From assembly GCF_900111005.1 (NCBI RefSeq), contig NZ_FOFV01000004.1, positions 310,001-374,000 of the forward strand: a stretch of DNA of 64,000 nt, given 5' to 3'. The DNA is from Lentzea albida. Its GTDB lineage: Bacteria > Actinomycetota > Actinomycetes > Mycobacteriales > Pseudonocardiaceae. Position 1 is the stretch's first letter; each line of letters opens with the position of its first letter. The translations under genes were made by a program, and so were the position numbers. The notes beneath the pieces were generated by a model. That model did not search any database. It saw nothing but the letters and a program-made list of their open reading frames with translations, and had not been told where the DNA came from. Shown here one piece after another: positions 40,285-50,103 of this stretch.

Positions 40285-41901
40285 CTACTTCTGGGTGGCC
40301 GCCTGCGGGTCCTTGAGGGTGCCGCCCGGAGCCGGGATCGAGTCGTAGCTGCGGTTGGCCTCGTTCTTGTTGAGCTGCGGCCCCATCGGCAGCAGGCTCA
40401 GGATCTGGTTCGGTGCCGGCGGGAACGTCCCGTCGAGACCCAGCGCCGTCGCGGTGCCCGCGTCCGGCACGCCGTAGCGCACGCCGCGGCCCGTGACGAT
40501 CTGGACCGGACCGGTGCCGAAGTCGCCCTTGCCCTGGCTCGCCCGCACGACGGCGGCCTTGCCCGGCAGCATCAGGAACTCGTCGACGATCTCACCGGAC
40601 GCGCCCGCCGCGTTCAGCTCGACCGGCGTCATGTCCTTCGGGCCGGGCAGCCGCGAGCCGATCGTGACCGTGGTGTGCTCGGCCTTGGTCTGCTCGGTGA
40701 AGTTGTCGGCCTTCCAGCCGAGGCACAGGACGGTGTTGCCGGCGTTCGCCTCGAGCGTGCTGGGGATCTTCTTCGGGTAGGAGTCGAGCTTGAGCGGGTT
40801 GGTCGGCGCCTGCCGGTTCGAGACCGTGCTCGGCGAGAGCAGCACCGACTCCTTGTTGTTCGCGTACGACCAGCGCAGCAGGTCGCCGACGGTCTCGTCG
40901 ACGGTCTGGAAGCCGTCCTCCAGCACCACCATGGACTCGAGGCCGCCCTGCCGCTCGACCCGGATCACGTCCCCGATGCTGACCTTGGTCTCGGTGACGT
41001 AGGTGGCCTGCTTGCCCTGGTTCGGGATCTGCGGCGCGGCCAGCGGGGAGACCTCGGGGATCGTGGTGAGCAGCGCGGTGCTGATCGAGCGGGCCTGCTT
41101 GCCGGTCAGCTTGAGGGCGTTGACGACCTTGTCGTTCTTGAGGTCCACCTCGGCGCGGACGGTCGACGACGAGATGTCGGTGCGGCTGTCCGGCTTCTTG
41201 TAGATCAGGTAGGCCTTCTTGGCGCCGGTGCGCTGCTGCACGAGCACCGCCTCCTCGCCGAGCTGCGGGTTGCCCTCGCTGACGCCCGCGATCACGGAGG
41301 TCTTGATCTGGTTCTCCGCCGCCTGGTTCTCGCGGAACTCGTCCAGGTCGAGGGTGTCGCACACCGACCACTGCGCGTCGATCCGCATGTCGCCCTTCGG
41401 CAGCACGTCCGGCGCGTCCGGCAGACCCGTGAGCCTGCCGCGCGGCAGGCTCGCCAGCGCCTTCTCGCTCACGAGCTTCGGGGCGCCGCCGGCGGCCTCC
41501 TGCGGGGCTCCCGCGGTGCCGCCCGGCGCGTCACCGCCGACCTGGCCCTGCTGCGCGTCGGGGTTGTTGCGCGAGTACCAGAGCAGCCGGGCCGAGGCCA
41601 GGTTCGTCATCGGGATCAACCGCCGCGGCGCGTTGTCGACGACGTAGACCTGGCCGGTCTCCTTGCTGATGGCGATCTGCGTCTGGTCGTCCAGCTTCGG
41701 CGCCGGGCTGAAGAGCCCGACGATCAGGAAGCCCAGCAGACCGACGACACCCAGGACCACACCCACCGCTGTCGCACGCGAGTGGTTGCGCATGGGGTCG
41801 TGCAACATCACGGCGTCTCTGCGGACCAGAGCAGACTGCATCCGCCGCAGGACGAATTGGTAGGCCTGGACCTGTGACTTGGTGGTGGGTGTTGATGCCA
41901 T
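40285..41901 (-). CDS. eccB: Type VII secretion protein EccB
   Basis: 538 residues. Largely periplasmic/extracytoplasmic core component with one N-terminal membrane helix (VGVVLGVVGLLGFLIVGLF, ~46-64). Start MASTPTTKSQVQAYQFVLRRMQSALVRRD is the characteristic EccB cytoplasmic tail. The external part has repeat-like beta domains and a cysteine pair (VCDTLDLDEF, VLCLGWKAD). ATG 41901 is chosen over longer in-frame starts that run into the divergent eccE leader. Equivalent to Rv3450c of ESX-4. Confidence 0.96.
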   Translation of the reverse strand: MASTPTTKSQVQAYQFVLRRMQSALVRRDAVMLHDPMRNHSRATAVGVVLGVVGLLGFLIVGLFSPAPKLDDQTQIAISKETGQVYVVDNAPRRLIPMTNLASARLLWYSRNNPDAQQGQVGGDAPGGTAGAPQEAAGGAPKLVSEKALASLPRGRLTGLPDAPDVLPKGDMRIDAQWSVCDTLDLDEFRENQAAENQIKTSVIAGVSEGNPQLGEEAVLVQQRTGAKKAYLIYKKPDSRTDISSSTVRAEVDLKNDKVVNALKLTGKQARSISTALLTTIPEVSPLAAPQIPNQGKQATYVTETKVSIGDVIRVERQGGLESMVVLEDGFQTVDETVGDLLRWSYANNKESVLLSPSTVSNRQAPTNPLKLDSYPKKIPSTLEANAGNTVLCLGWKADNFTEQTKAEHTTVTIGSRLPGPKDMTPVELNAAGASGEIVDEFLMLPGKAAVVRASQGKGDFGTGPVQIVTGRGVRYGVPDAGTATALGLDGTFPPAPNQILSLLPMGPQLNKNEANRSYDSIPAPGGTLKDPQAATQK

Positions 41902-42019
41902 TCTCGGCTCGCTGCTCTCCCAGTCGCGGTACGGTTCGGCAGGATAGCCGGACGCAGGTTGCTTCGTGGGCCGGTTCGCCAAGCCCACCGAACCATCGAG
42001 GGGAAAGAGACCACAACGG

Positions 42020-43381
42020 ATGTCCGTGACCACTCCACATCCGCCCCGGCCCAACCCAGGGATGGCACGGCCGCAGGGACCTGGGAGTCCTCCCGGCCAG
42101 CAGGCACCCGCGCCTCCGCGTCCGGTCGGGCGTGTCCGTCGCAGAGCCGCGGGTGTGAGCCTCGGCTCGTTGCCCGTGTCGAACGTAGTCACGATCGAGG
42201 TCGGTCTCGCCATCGCCCTCCTCGTGCTGGCGATCATGGGCGTGAAGCAGGGCGACGCGCTGAACGTCGTCTCCGTCTCGATCGCGGGCGGTGTGCTCCT
42301 CGTCGCACTGATCCTGGCGTTCACCCGTTCGCGTGGCCGCTGGCTCACCCAGTGGATCGGCATCCGCCTGCGCTACAACTTCCGGTCGCACAGCCGCACC
42401 GCGAAGCGCGCGGAGCAGCAGGAGTCCAAGCCCGGTGACGACGAGATGCAGGTGCTCGGCCCGGAGGACCCGCGCGTCGCGTTGCTGCGCCTGGCGATCC
42501 CGGACCTGGTGATCGCCAAGGGCGTCGACCACGAACGCCGTCCGCTCGCGCTGTCGTGGCACGACGGCGTGTGGACCGCGGTGCTGCTGGTCGACCCGAC
42601 GCCGCCGCTGATCTCCGCGGTCGGCTCGGCCCCGTCGCTGCCGCTGGGAGCGCTCACACCGTGCCTCGAGGACCGGGGTGTCGTGCTCGACGCGATCACC
42701 GTGATCTGGCACTGCTACCCCGGCAGCGCGGCACTCCCGCCGAACTCCCCGGCCGTCAGCTCGTACATGGAGGTGCTCGGCCCGCTGCCCGCGGCGGCCC
42801 GGCGCACCACGTGGATCACGGTCCGGCTGGACCCGCGCCGCTGCGGCGAGGCGATCCGGGAGCGCGGCGGCGGCGTCGTCGGCGCCCACCGCGCGCTGAT
42901 CGGCGCGTTGTCCCGCGTCCGCAACGCCCTGGAGTCCGCCGGCGTCACGATCCGCCCCCTCGACTCGGACGAGCTGCTGCGCGCGGCGATCTCGTCGGCC
43001 GAGCTGACCGCGGCGGTCGGGGGCACGAACCCCGTGTCGCTGCGGGAGAAGTGGAAGGGCGTCACCGCGGGTGGCGTCGGTCACGCGAGCTACGCGATCA
43101 CCGGCTGGCCGTCCAAGGGCCTCAAGGGCAACCTGAACTCGCTGACCGGTGTGCGCGCTCTCTCGTCCACGCTCGCGATGTCCATCTCACCGTCGCGTGA
43201 GGACGGTCAGGTCTCGCTGCGCGGCCTGGTGCGGGTGAGCGCCCGCACGCCGAGCGAACTCGACAGGGCCGAGGACCAGCTGTCGAAGCTGGGTGACAAG
43301 CTCGACATCACGCTGACCCCGTTGCGGGGCATGCAGCTCGCGGGCCTCGCCGCGACGCTGCCGCTGGGAGGTGTGGCATGA
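42020..43381 (+). CDS. eccE: Type VII secretion protein EccE
   Basis: 453 residues. EccE lies at the periphery of the ESX membrane complex. A Pro-rich N terminus is followed by two membrane helices (~55-73 and ~83-101) and a cytoplasmic domain. SLREKWKGVTAGGVGHASYAITGWP is the conserved EccE core. M. tuberculosis ESX-4 has no eccE, so its presence here next to eccB is notable; some other ESX-4 loci also keep it. ATG 42020 begins the domain; it is divergent from eccB. The end overlaps the next gene by four bases (ATGA). Confidence 0.9.
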   Translation: MSVTTPHPPRPNPGMARPQGPGSPPGQQAPAPPRPVGRVRRRAAGVSLGSLPVSNVVTIEVGLAIALLVLAIMGVKQGDALNVVSVSIAGGVLLVALILAFTRSRGRWLTQWIGIRLRYNFRSHSRTAKRAEQQESKPGDDEMQVLGPEDPRVALLRLAIPDLVIAKGVDHERRPLALSWHDGVWTAVLLVDPTPPLISAVGSAPSLPLGALTPCLEDRGVVLDAITVIWHCYPGSAALPPNSPAVSSYMEVLGPLPAAARRTTWITVRLDPRRCGEAIRERGGGVVGAHRALIGALSRVRNALESAGVTIRPLDSDELLRAAISSAELTAAVGGTNPVSLREKWKGVTAGGVGHASYAITGWPSKGLKGNLNSLTGVRALSSTLAMSISPSREDGQVSLRGLVRVSARTPSELDRAEDQLSKLGDKLDITLTPLRGMQLAGLAATLPLGGVA

Positions 43382-44106
43382 GCTCGTCGTCCCGTCTGCT
43401 CGACTCGCGCGGCCGCGGCGCGGTGGCACCGGAGTTCCTGGTGTCGCCGTCCATGCTCGACCTGGTCAGCCCGAGTGGTGACCGCGGCGGCATGATGCTC
43501 GGCCAGGGCACGAAGGGCGAGCCGCTCAGCGTGTCCGTCCTGCGCCCGACGCCGACCCGCATGGTGGTCGTGGGCGGCCTCTACCTGGCCCGCCAGATCG
43601 CGTTGCGCGCCATGGCGACCGGCGCGTGGATCATCATCGCGACGGGCCGCCCGCAGGCGTGGCAGCCGGTCGTGCGCGCCGCGGGCCAGGGCCCGGACGG
43701 GCGACCGTCTCAACTGGTCCAGTTGCGCCGGCTGTCCCCTGCGGACCTCCCGCGCCCGACCGAGGACATGCCGCTGCTGGTGATCCACGACGGCGGCCAC
43801 GTCCCGCAGGAGCTGTTCCCGCCGCGAGCCCCGTGGCAGACCACGATGTACGTGCTGCCGTACCTGCACCCGCAGGCGTCGTCCACGGCGAACAACGCGG
43901 ACCTCGTGCTGCTGCAGCGCCTGCCGATGGGTCAGGCGCAGCTGGCCGGGCAGATGTGGCGCCTGCGCCCGCAGATGTTCCAGCAGCTGACCCAGCTGAA
44001 GGACGACCAGGTCATCGCCATGGGCCAGGACATGTGGGCGCACCTGCGCCTGTACACCACGCCCGGTGAGCAGCAGATCCTCGGAGCCGTCCGCCGCGGC
44101 GATTGA
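43378..44106 (+). CDS. ESX-associated protein of unknown function
   Basis: 242 residues, no membrane segment or signal peptide. It has an alpha/beta look: MVVVGGLYLARQIALRAMATGAWIIIATGRP, then MPLLVIHDGGHVPQ and a strand TTMYVLPYLHP, with a Gln-rich C-terminal part. No Walker motif. Start ATG overlaps eccE (ATGA), so it is translated with eccE and probably works at the cytoplasmic face of the secretion complex. I do not recognise a named family. Confidence 0.75.
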   Translation: MSSSSRLLDSRGRGAVAPEFLVSPSMLDLVSPSGDRGGMMLGQGTKGEPLSVSVLRPTPTRMVVVGGLYLARQIALRAMATGAWIIIATGRPQAWQPVVRAAGQGPDGRPSQLVQLRRLSPADLPRPTEDMPLLVIHDGGHVPQELFPPRAPWQTTMYVLPYLHPQASSTANNADLVLLQRLPMGQAQLAGQMWRLRPQMFQQLTQLKDDQVIAMGQDMWAHLRLYTTPGEQQILGAVRRGD

Positions 44107-44131
44107 GTGCCGTGTCCGAATAGGCGAAACA

Positions 44132-44172
44132 TGCGCCCCGAACGGTTCATCGTTCGGGGCGCAATTGTTTTG
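44132..44172 (+). terminator. Intrinsic terminator of the eccE transcript
   Basis: TGCGCCCCGAACG (44132-44144) with CGTTCGGGGCGCA (44151-44163), loop GTTCAT, followed by ATTGTTTTG. It lies 26 bases after the stop at 44106. Confidence 0.88.
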
Positions 44173-44326
44173 TAAAGAGATCAGCCGCAGCAACCGGTTC
44201 ACAGCCACCCGCAAATCTGTGGATTCGCCATTCGATGGCAATGTCGTGGACCGTCTTGTGCGCTTTCAGTCCGCACCACTAAGAAAATTCTCACTGCACA
44301 ACCCTGCGACGAGGGAGCTTGCTGCT

Positions 44327-45889
44327 ATGGGAGAATCGTGGGCCAGACGAGCGGCTGGAATCGGGCTGGTGGCGGGCACTGCGCTCGCCCTGTCGTCCGT
44401 CTCCGCCACCGCTGCGCCCGAGGGGGAGATTCGCAACCTCGGTGCGCCCAACTCCGTCAAGGACAGCTACATCGTGGTGCTGAAGGACTTCAGCACCACG
44501 AGCACGGACGACCTGAGCGCTAAGTACGGCGCCAAGGTGAAGCACTCGTACAAGTCCGCTTTGCGCGGTTTCTCGGCGCAGATGTCCGAATCGCAGGCCA
44601 AGCGCCTCGCCGCGGACCCGGCCGTCGCCTACGTCGAACAGGACGGCGAAGTCCGCATCTCCGAAACGCAGGCGCCGACCCCGTCCTGGGGCCTCGACCG
44701 CATCGACCAGCGAGCGCTCCCGCTGGACAACAGCTACACCTACCCGAACCGCGGCGCGGGTGTCACGGCGTACATCATCGACACCGGCATCCGCCTCACC
44801 CACACCGACTTCGGCGGCCGCGCCGTGTCCGGAACGGACACCGTTGACAACGATGCCGACGCCTCGGACTGCAACGGCCACGGAACCCACGTCGCGGGCA
44901 CCGTCGGCGGCACGAGGTTCGGCGTCGCGAAGGACGTGAAGCTCGTCGCCGTCCGAGTCCTGAACTGCTCGGGCTCCGGCACGTTCGCGGGCGTCATCGC
45001 GGGCATCGACTGGGTCACCGCGGACGTCCAGGCCAACCCGGCCCGCAAGCCCGCGGTGGCCAACATGTCGCTGGGCGGCGGCGCCAACCAGACCGTCGAC
45101 GACGCCGTCTCCCGCTCCATCGCCGCAGGCGTGACCTACGGCCTCGCAGCGGGCAACGACAGCGGCGGCAACGCCTGCAACACCTCGCCGGCCCGCACCC
45201 CGGAAGCCATCACAGTCGGCTCCACGGACCGCACGGACGCCCGTTCGAGCTTCTCGAACCTCGGCACCTGCCTCGACATCTTCGCCCCCGGCCGCGACAT
45301 CACGAGCGCCTGGCTGACGAACGACGACGCCACCAACACCATCAGCGGCACCTCGATGGCCACCCCGCACGTCGTGGGCGCGGCCGCCGTCTACCTCGGC
45401 TCCAGCCCCACCGCCACCCCGCAGCAGGTCCGCGACGCCCTGGTCGACAACGCCACCTCCGACGCGGTCACCTCGCCCGGCACCGGCTCCCCGAACAAGC
45501 TGCTCCACATCACCGGCACGGCCCCCGGCAACCCGCCCGGCCAGTGCCCCGCCATCACCAACGACGCCGTCACCGCCATCCCGGACGCGGGCGAGATCAA
45601 GTCCCCCATCACCATCGCCGACTGCAACGGCAAGGCAGGCGCCACCGCCACCGTGAAGGTCGCCATCACCCACACCTACCGCGGTGACCTCGAAGTGGCC
45701 CTCATCGCCCCCTCGGGCGCGGTGAAGACCCTCAAGGTGGGCAACGGTTCCGACAGCGCCGACAACCTCAACGCCACCTACACCGTGAACGTCTCGACGG
45801 AGGACGCGAACGGCACCTGGCAGCTGCGGGTGCGCGACCTCTACCGCCAGGACACGGGCAACATCGACTCGTGGACGCTCGACCTCTGA
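44327..45889 (+). CDS. Secreted subtilisin-family (S8) protease with I9 propeptide and P domain
   Basis: 520 residues. Signal peptide (GLVAGTALALSSVSATAA), inhibitor_I9 propeptide (~45-112: DSYIVVLKDF, VAYVEQDGEV), then the S8 domain with Asp152 (IIDTGI), His185 (CNGHGTHVAG) and Ser343 (SGTSMATPHV). A C-terminal proprotein-convertase P domain (~400-520) ends LRVRDLYRQDTGNIDSWTLDL. ATG 44327 has GAGGGAG about 9 bases upstream. It has its own transcript, between terminators. A degradative or processing exoenzyme; no direct tie to ESX is shown. Confidence 0.93.
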   Translation: MGESWARRAAGIGLVAGTALALSSVSATAAPEGEIRNLGAPNSVKDSYIVVLKDFSTTSTDDLSAKYGAKVKHSYKSALRGFSAQMSESQAKRLAADPAVAYVEQDGEVRISETQAPTPSWGLDRIDQRALPLDNSYTYPNRGAGVTAYIIDTGIRLTHTDFGGRAVSGTDTVDNDADASDCNGHGTHVAGTVGGTRFGVAKDVKLVAVRVLNCSGSGTFAGVIAGIDWVTADVQANPARKPAVANMSLGGGANQTVDDAVSRSIAAGVTYGLAAGNDSGGNACNTSPARTPEAITVGSTDRTDARSSFSNLGTCLDIFAPGRDITSAWLTNDDATNTISGTSMATPHVVGAAAVYLGSSPTATPQQVRDALVDNATSDAVTSPGTGSPNKLLHITGTAPGNPPGQCPAITNDAVTAIPDAGEIKSPITIADCNGKAGATATVKVAITHTYRGDLEVALIAPSGAVKTLKVGNGSDSADNLNATYTVNVSTEDANGTWQLRVRDLYRQDTGNIDSWTLDL

Positions 45890-45915
45890 GCCCCGAGCCT
45901 CTCAGCCGCACCACC

Positions 45916-45945
45916 AGGAGCCCCCGGCACACGCCGGGGGCTCCT
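45916..45945 (+). terminator. Terminator of the secreted protease gene
   Basis: AGGAGCCCCCGGC (45916-45928) with GCCGGGGGCTCCT (45933-45945), loop ACAC, followed by CCCCTTTG. 26 bases after the stop. Confidence 0.8.
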
Positions 45946-46347
45946 CCCCTTTGCGGTGGGGTGCGGGCTGCTGGGAGGGCACCGCGGGGGTGGAGGCGGG
46001 CCGTCGGGGAGGAGCAGGGCGACCGGGTGGGCTGGCGGGCAGCCGAGGCGCGACGGGACGAGCACAGGTGGGCCGGGGCATTCCGGGCGTGGCGGGCCTG
46101 GCATAGCCGGGATGGCTGACACATCCGAGATCGGGCGGGCACGCCACAAATCGGCGAAGCCAGATGGGTTCGCCCGATCGAACGCGACGAAGGCGAGCCG
46201 TCTTCACCACAAGGCCTGGGTGGGGTGGTTTCGACACGAGTAGCGCCATAGCCGCCGAAAGCACCAGGCGTGCCATCAACCCGCGAACGGCGCTGGCCCG
46301 GTTTTCGATCAGATCGGCGGGGTCTGGGGCGGAGCCCCAACCACACC
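45946..46347. other. Intergenic region without a supported gene
   Basis: About 400 bases between the protease terminator and truA. Open frames exist on both strands, but their proteins are Pro/Arg/Ser-rich noise without start signals. The only clear element is a TGGGGC/GCCCCA hairpin (46325-46339) near the truA end. Confidence 0.5.
46325..46339 (-). terminator. GGGGCTCCGCCCC hairpin downstream of truA
   Basis: On the minus strand TGGGGC-TCC-GCCCCA follows the truA stop by 9 bases and continues AGACCCC. This short motif is frequent at gene ends in actinomycete genomes, where it behaves like a small terminator-type repeat. Confidence 0.5.
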
Positions 46348-47139
46348 TCAGGACAGGGTGCGAACCCGTCGAGTCGCCTCGGCCCGAGCCGCCAACTCCG
46401 CATCCGCAGGAAAGTCCACCCGAACCAACGACAACCCATGAGCAGGAGCCACGGCAACCCCAGAAGCCCGCCCCTGCAACGACAACAGGGACGCAGGCCA
46501 CTCAACGGCCTTCCGCCCCTCCCCCACAGCCAGCAAAGCCCCGATCAACGACCGGACCATCGAGTGGCAGAAAGCATCGGCGGACACGAACGCCGTGATG
46601 ACACCATCATCCGCAGACCGCACCAACTCGAGCCGCTGCAACTCACGAATGGTCGTAGCACCCTCACGCCGCTTGCAAAAAGCACAAAAGTCGTGCTCCC
46701 CCAACAACAACCCGGCGGCGACGTTCATCGCGGGAACGTCCAGCGGCCGGGGCCAGGCCAGCGTGTCCAACCGCCGCAACGGATGCGCGCCGAAAGCGGC
46801 GTCCGTGACGCGGTATTCGTAATGCCGGCGCAACGCGGAAAAGCGAGCGTCAAAAGCAGCAGGCACCACACGTGCCGAAAACACGCGCACGTCCGAGGGC
46901 AACGCACGGGCAAGCCGCTTCGGCAGGGCCGCGACATCCACCGACTCGGGCAGGTCGGCATGAGCCACCTGGCCCGCGGCGTGCACGCCCGCGTCGGTGC
47001 GGCCGGCGACGGTCAGGGACACGTCCTCGCGCAGCACCATCGACAGCGTGTCCTCCAGGACGCCGCACACGGTCCGGCGCGACGGCTGGCGGGCCCAGCC
47101 GGAGAACTCCGTGCCGTCGTAGGCGAGGTCGAAGCGCAC
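46348..47139 (-). CDS. truA: tRNA pseudouridine(38-40) synthase TruA
   Basis: 263 residues. Makes pseudouridine at tRNA positions 38-40. [15 protein letters not shown] and the catalytic-Asp loop [17 protein letters not shown] are diagnostic; RRHYEYRV and [15 protein letters not shown] complete the fold. GTG 47139. It follows rplQ by 59 bases, much of which forms a stem-loop, so it is cotranscribed with the alpha operon, as in mycobacteria. Confidence 0.96.
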   Translation of the reverse strand: MRFDLAYDGTEFSGWARQPSRRTVCGVLEDTLSMVLREDVSLTVAGRTDAGVHAAGQVAHADLPESVDVAALPKRLARALPSDVRVFSARVVPAAFDARFSALRRHYEYRVTDAAFGAHPLRRLDTLAWPRPLDVPAMNVAAGLLLGEHDFCAFCKRREGATTIRELQRLELVRSADDGVITAFVSADAFCHSMVRSLIGALLAVGEGRKAVEWPASLLSLQGRASGVAVAPAHGLSLVRVDFPADAELAARAEATRRVRTLS

Positions 47140-47143
47140 ACGA

Positions 47144-47183
47144 ACGAGCCCGCCGCCCCCGGAAGCGGGAACGGCGGGCTCGT
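47144..47183 (-). terminator. Stem-loop between rplQ and truA
   Basis: ACGAGCCCGCCG (47144-47155) with CGGCGGGCTCGT (47172-47183), 12 perfect pairs, and a smaller nested CCCCC-type stem in the loop. It begins 15 bases after the rplQ stop and ends 4 bases before the truA GTG, leaving no Shine-Dalgarno outside the stem. It could attenuate truA. Confidence 0.55.
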
Positions 47184-47198
47184 CAGCAGTCGGACTGC

Positions 47199-47768
47199 TC
47201 AGGACTTGTCCTTCTCGGACTTGTCCTCAGCCGCGACCTCGGCGCCCTCGGCGGGCTCCTCAGCGGCGTCCTTGGTGGCGGACTCGGGCGCCTCGGCGTC
47301 CTGGTCCTTCACCTCGTCGTCCGCCTCGACGACCGGGGCCTCGGCGGCGGCCGGCTTCTCGTCCTTGGCGAACTTGGTCTTGCGCGCAGCCTCGGCCTCG
47401 GTGGAGACGAGCTTCTGCTGCACCAGCTCGATGATGGCCATGGGGGCGTTGTCGCCCTTGCGCGCCAGCGTCTTGGTGATGCGGGTGTAGCCACCGGAAC
47501 GGTCGCTGAAGAACGGACCGATCTCGGCGATCAGCTTGTGCACGACGTCCTTGTCGCGGATCACCTTCATGATCTCGCGACGGTTGTGCAGGTCGCCGGC
47601 CTTGGCCTTGGAGATGATCTTCTCGGCGTACGGACGCAGCCGCTTCGCCTTCGCCTCAGTGGTCTTGATCCGGCCGTGCTGGAACAGCGCCGTCGCCAGG
47701 TTGGCGAGCAGCAGCCGCTCGTGCGCCGGAGACCCACCGAGCCGTGGGCCCTTGGTAGGGGTGGGCAT
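47199..47768 (-). CDS. rplQ: 50S ribosomal protein L17 (bL17) with acidic C-terminal extension
   Basis: 189 residues against about 120 for the core. [32 protein letters not shown] is the conserved start, and the core ends near [20 protein letters not shown]. The last ~65 residues are Glu/Ala/Asp/Lys-rich ([16 protein letters not shown]). ATG 47768, 51 bases after rpoA. Extended L17 is seen in several actinobacteria. Confidence 0.97.
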   Translation of the reverse strand: MPTPTKGPRLGGSPAHERLLLANLATALFQHGRIKTTEAKAKRLRPYAEKIISKAKAGDLHNRREIMKVIRDKDVVHKLIAEIGPFFSDRSGGYTRITKTLARKGDNAPMAIIELVQQKLVSTEAEAARKTKFAKDEKPAAAEAPVVEADDEVKDQDAEAPESATKDAAEEPAEGAEVAAEDKSEKDKS

Positions 47769-47819
47769 CGCTTGCTCCTGTAGTAACTAAAAGAGATCCT
47801 CTAGCTCTGAATCAGAGCG

Positions 47820-48878
47820 TCAGAGCTGCTCGGTCTCCGCGTAGTCCTGACCGTCGTCGTGCGGGTCCAGGCCGGCACCGGCGCCCCAGCCCGTGTCACC
47901 GGGGTGGTAGTCGGCAGCAGCCGCGGACGGGTCGAACCCAGGAGGCGAGTCCTTCAGGGCGAGGCCGAGGCCGACGAGCTTCATCTTGACCTCGTCGATC
48001 GACTTCGCACCGAAGTTGCGGATGTCCAGCAGGTCCGCCTCGCTGCGCGACACGAGCTCACCGACGGTGTGGATGCCTTCCCGCTTCAAGCAGTTGTAAG
48101 ACCGGACCGTGAGGTCCAGGTCCTCGATAGGCATCGCGAACGCGGCGATGGTGTCGGCTTCGGCCGGCGACGGGCCGATCTCGATGCCCTCGGCGTCGAT
48201 GTTCAGCTCGCGAGCGAGGCCGAACAGCTCCACCAGGGTCTTGCCCGCGGAGGCAACCGCGTCCCTCGGGGTGATCGAGGGCTTGGTCTCCACGTCGAGG
48301 ATCAGCTTGTCGAAGTCCGTGCGCTGCTCGACACGAGTCGCCTCGACCTTGTACGTCACCTTGAGAACAGGCGAGTAGATCGAGTCGACGGGGATGCGGC
48401 CGATCTCGGCGCCCGCCTGCTTGTTCTGGACAGCCGGGACGTAGCCGCGACCGCGCTCGACGACGAGCTCGATCTCCAGCTTCCCCTTGCCGTTCAGGGT
48501 CGCGATGTGCAGGTCGGGGTTGTGCACGGTGACACCGGCCGGAGGCACGATGTCGCCCGCGGTCACCACACCGGGGCCCTGCTTGCGCAGGTACATGGTC
48601 ACCGGCTCGTCCTCCTCGGACGAGACGACGAGCTCCTTCAGGTTCAGGATGACGTCGGTGACGTCCTCCTTCACCCCGGGAACCGTGGTGAACTCGTGCA
48701 GCACGCCGTCGATGCGGATGCTCGTGACAGCAGCACCGGGGATCGACGAGAGCAGCGTGCGGCGGATCGAGTTGCCGAGCGTGTAACCGAAGCCCGGCTC
48801 CAGCGGTTCGATGACGAACCGGGAACGGGTCTCGGAGACCGCTTCCTCGCCGAGCGAGGGGCGCTGGGAAATCAGCAC
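47820..48878 (-). CDS. rpoA: DNA-directed RNA polymerase subunit alpha
   Basis: 352 residues. N-terminal assembly domain (~1-230: [29 protein letters not shown]) and C-terminal UP-element/activator-binding domain (~250-320: [39 protein letters not shown]). An acidic ~30-residue tail follows ([15 protein letters not shown]). The alpha C-terminal domain is a likely contact of SARP activators such as those encoded in this window. GTG 48878; 151 bases after rpsD. Confidence 0.98.
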   Translation of the reverse strand: MLISQRPSLGEEAVSETRSRFVIEPLEPGFGYTLGNSIRRTLLSSIPGAAVTSIRIDGVLHEFTTVPGVKEDVTDVILNLKELVVSSEEDEPVTMYLRKQGPGVVTAGDIVPPAGVTVHNPDLHIATLNGKGKLEIELVVERGRGYVPAVQNKQAGAEIGRIPVDSIYSPVLKVTYKVEATRVEQRTDFDKLILDVETKPSITPRDAVASAGKTLVELFGLARELNIDAEGIEIGPSPAEADTIAAFAMPIEDLDLTVRSYNCLKREGIHTVGELVSRSEADLLDIRNFGAKSIDEVKMKLVGLGLALKDSPPGFDPSAAAADYHPGDTGWGAGAGLDPHDDGQDYAETEQL

Positions 48879-49029
48879 TGGGTTCTTCCTTTCAGCAACG
48901 ACGCCCGCTATTTGACGCCGTCAACAACAGCCAGCCGCGAGGACCGGCAAACGCACTCGGCACACCCTTCGCGCCGATGCGGGACCCGACCCGAGCCACC
49001 GTCCAAAGCAGACAGTGGCCCGGAGAGGA

Positions 49030-49635
49030 TCACTTCGAGTAGAGCTCGACGATGAGCTGCTCGGTGACAGGCGTGTCGATCTGCGCGCGCTCGGGCAGCT
49101 GGTGCACGAGGATGCGCAGGTTCGAGGGAACGACCTGCAGCCAAGCGGGAATCGGGCGGTCACCGAAGGACGCGCGAGCGGCCTCGAAGGGCAGCGTCGG
49201 CATGGACTTCGGCTTCACGTCGATGATGTCGAACTTCGACACCTGGTAGCTCGGGATGTTCACCTTGTGGCCGTTGACCAGGAAGTGACCGTGAGCAACC
49301 AGCTGACGAGCCTGGCGACGCGTGCGGGCGAGGCCCGCGCGGTACACCACGTTGTCGAGGCGGGCCTCGAGGATCTGGAGCAGGTTCTCGCCGGTCTTGC
49401 CCGGGCGACGAACCGCTTCCTTGTAGTAGCGGACGAACTGACGCTCAAGAACGCCGTAGGTGTAACGAGCCTTCTGCTTCTCCTGGAGCTGCAGCAGGTA
49501 CTCGGACTCCTTGACCCGGCCACGGCCGTGCTGGCCGGGCGGGTACGGACGGCGCTCGAACGCCTGGTCCCCACCAACGAGGTCGACCTTCAGGCGGCGC
49601 GAGATGCGCGTCGCGGGTCCCGTGTAACGAGCCAT
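49030..49635 (-). CDS. rpsD: 30S ribosomal protein S4 (uS4)
   Basis: 201 residues, full length; primary 16S rRNA binder and often an autoregulator of its operon. MARYTGPATRISRRLKVDL and the S4 RNA-binding domain RLDNVVYRAGLARTRRQARQLVAHGHFLVNG are clear. No CxxC zinc knuckle is present at the N terminus (ISRRLKVDL instead), so it is the C-minus form. ATG 49635 follows AGGAGTAAG; 23 bases after rpsK. Confidence 0.98.
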   Translation of the reverse strand: MARYTGPATRISRRLKVDLVGGDQAFERRPYPPGQHGRGRVKESEYLLQLQEKQKARYTYGVLERQFVRYYKEAVRRPGKTGENLLQILEARLDNVVYRAGLARTRRQARQLVAHGHFLVNGHKVNIPSYQVSKFDIIDVKPKSMPTLPFEAARASFGDRPIPAWLQVVPSNLRILVHQLPERAQIDTPVTEQLIVELYSK

Positions 49636-49658
49636 TAGTTCTTACTCCTCCCCGTGCC

Positions 49659-50066
49659 TCAGACCCGGCGCCGCTTGGGCGGGCGGCAGCCGTTGTGGGG
49701 CTGCGGGGTCACGTCCTGGATGGTGCCGACCTCGAGACCGGCGGCCTGCAGCGAACGGATCGCGGTCTCACGGCCGGAGCCGGGACCCTTCACGAACACG
49801 TCCACCTTGCGCATGCCGTGCTCGGCGGCCTTGCGGGCGGCGTTCTCGGCAGCCATCTGCGCCGCGAACGGCGTGGACTTGCGCGAGCCCTTGAAACCCA
49901 CGTGGCCGGCGGACGCCCAGCTGATCACGTTGCCCAGCGGGTCCGTGATGGACACGATGGTGTTGTTGAACGTGCTCTTGATGTGCGCCTGGCCGTGCGA
50001 GACGTTCTTCTTTTCCTTGCGCCGGATCTTCTTGACCCCGGCGCCCTGACGGGACTTCGGTGGCAA
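49659..50066 (-). CDS. rpsK: 30S ribosomal protein S11 (uS11), TTG start
   Basis: 135 residues. [24 protein letters not shown] and [13 protein letters not shown] are diagnostic; the C terminus [13 protein letters not shown] is standard. The start is TTG at 50066 (PPKSRQ follows), supported by AGGAG seven bases upstream; no ATG or GTG is available at this place. S11 lines the platform and contacts the mRNA exit region. Confidence 0.97.
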   Translation of the reverse strand: MPPKSRQGAGVKKIRRKEKKNVSHGQAHIKSTFNNTIVSITDPLGNVISWASAGHVGFKGSRKSTPFAAQMAAENAARKAAEHGMRKVDVFVKGPGSGRETAIRSLQAAGLEVGTIQDVTPQPHNGCRPPKRRRV

Positions 50067-50103
50067 AACGAGCTCCTAAGTTGAGGGCAGTAGACGCGAG
50101 GTC

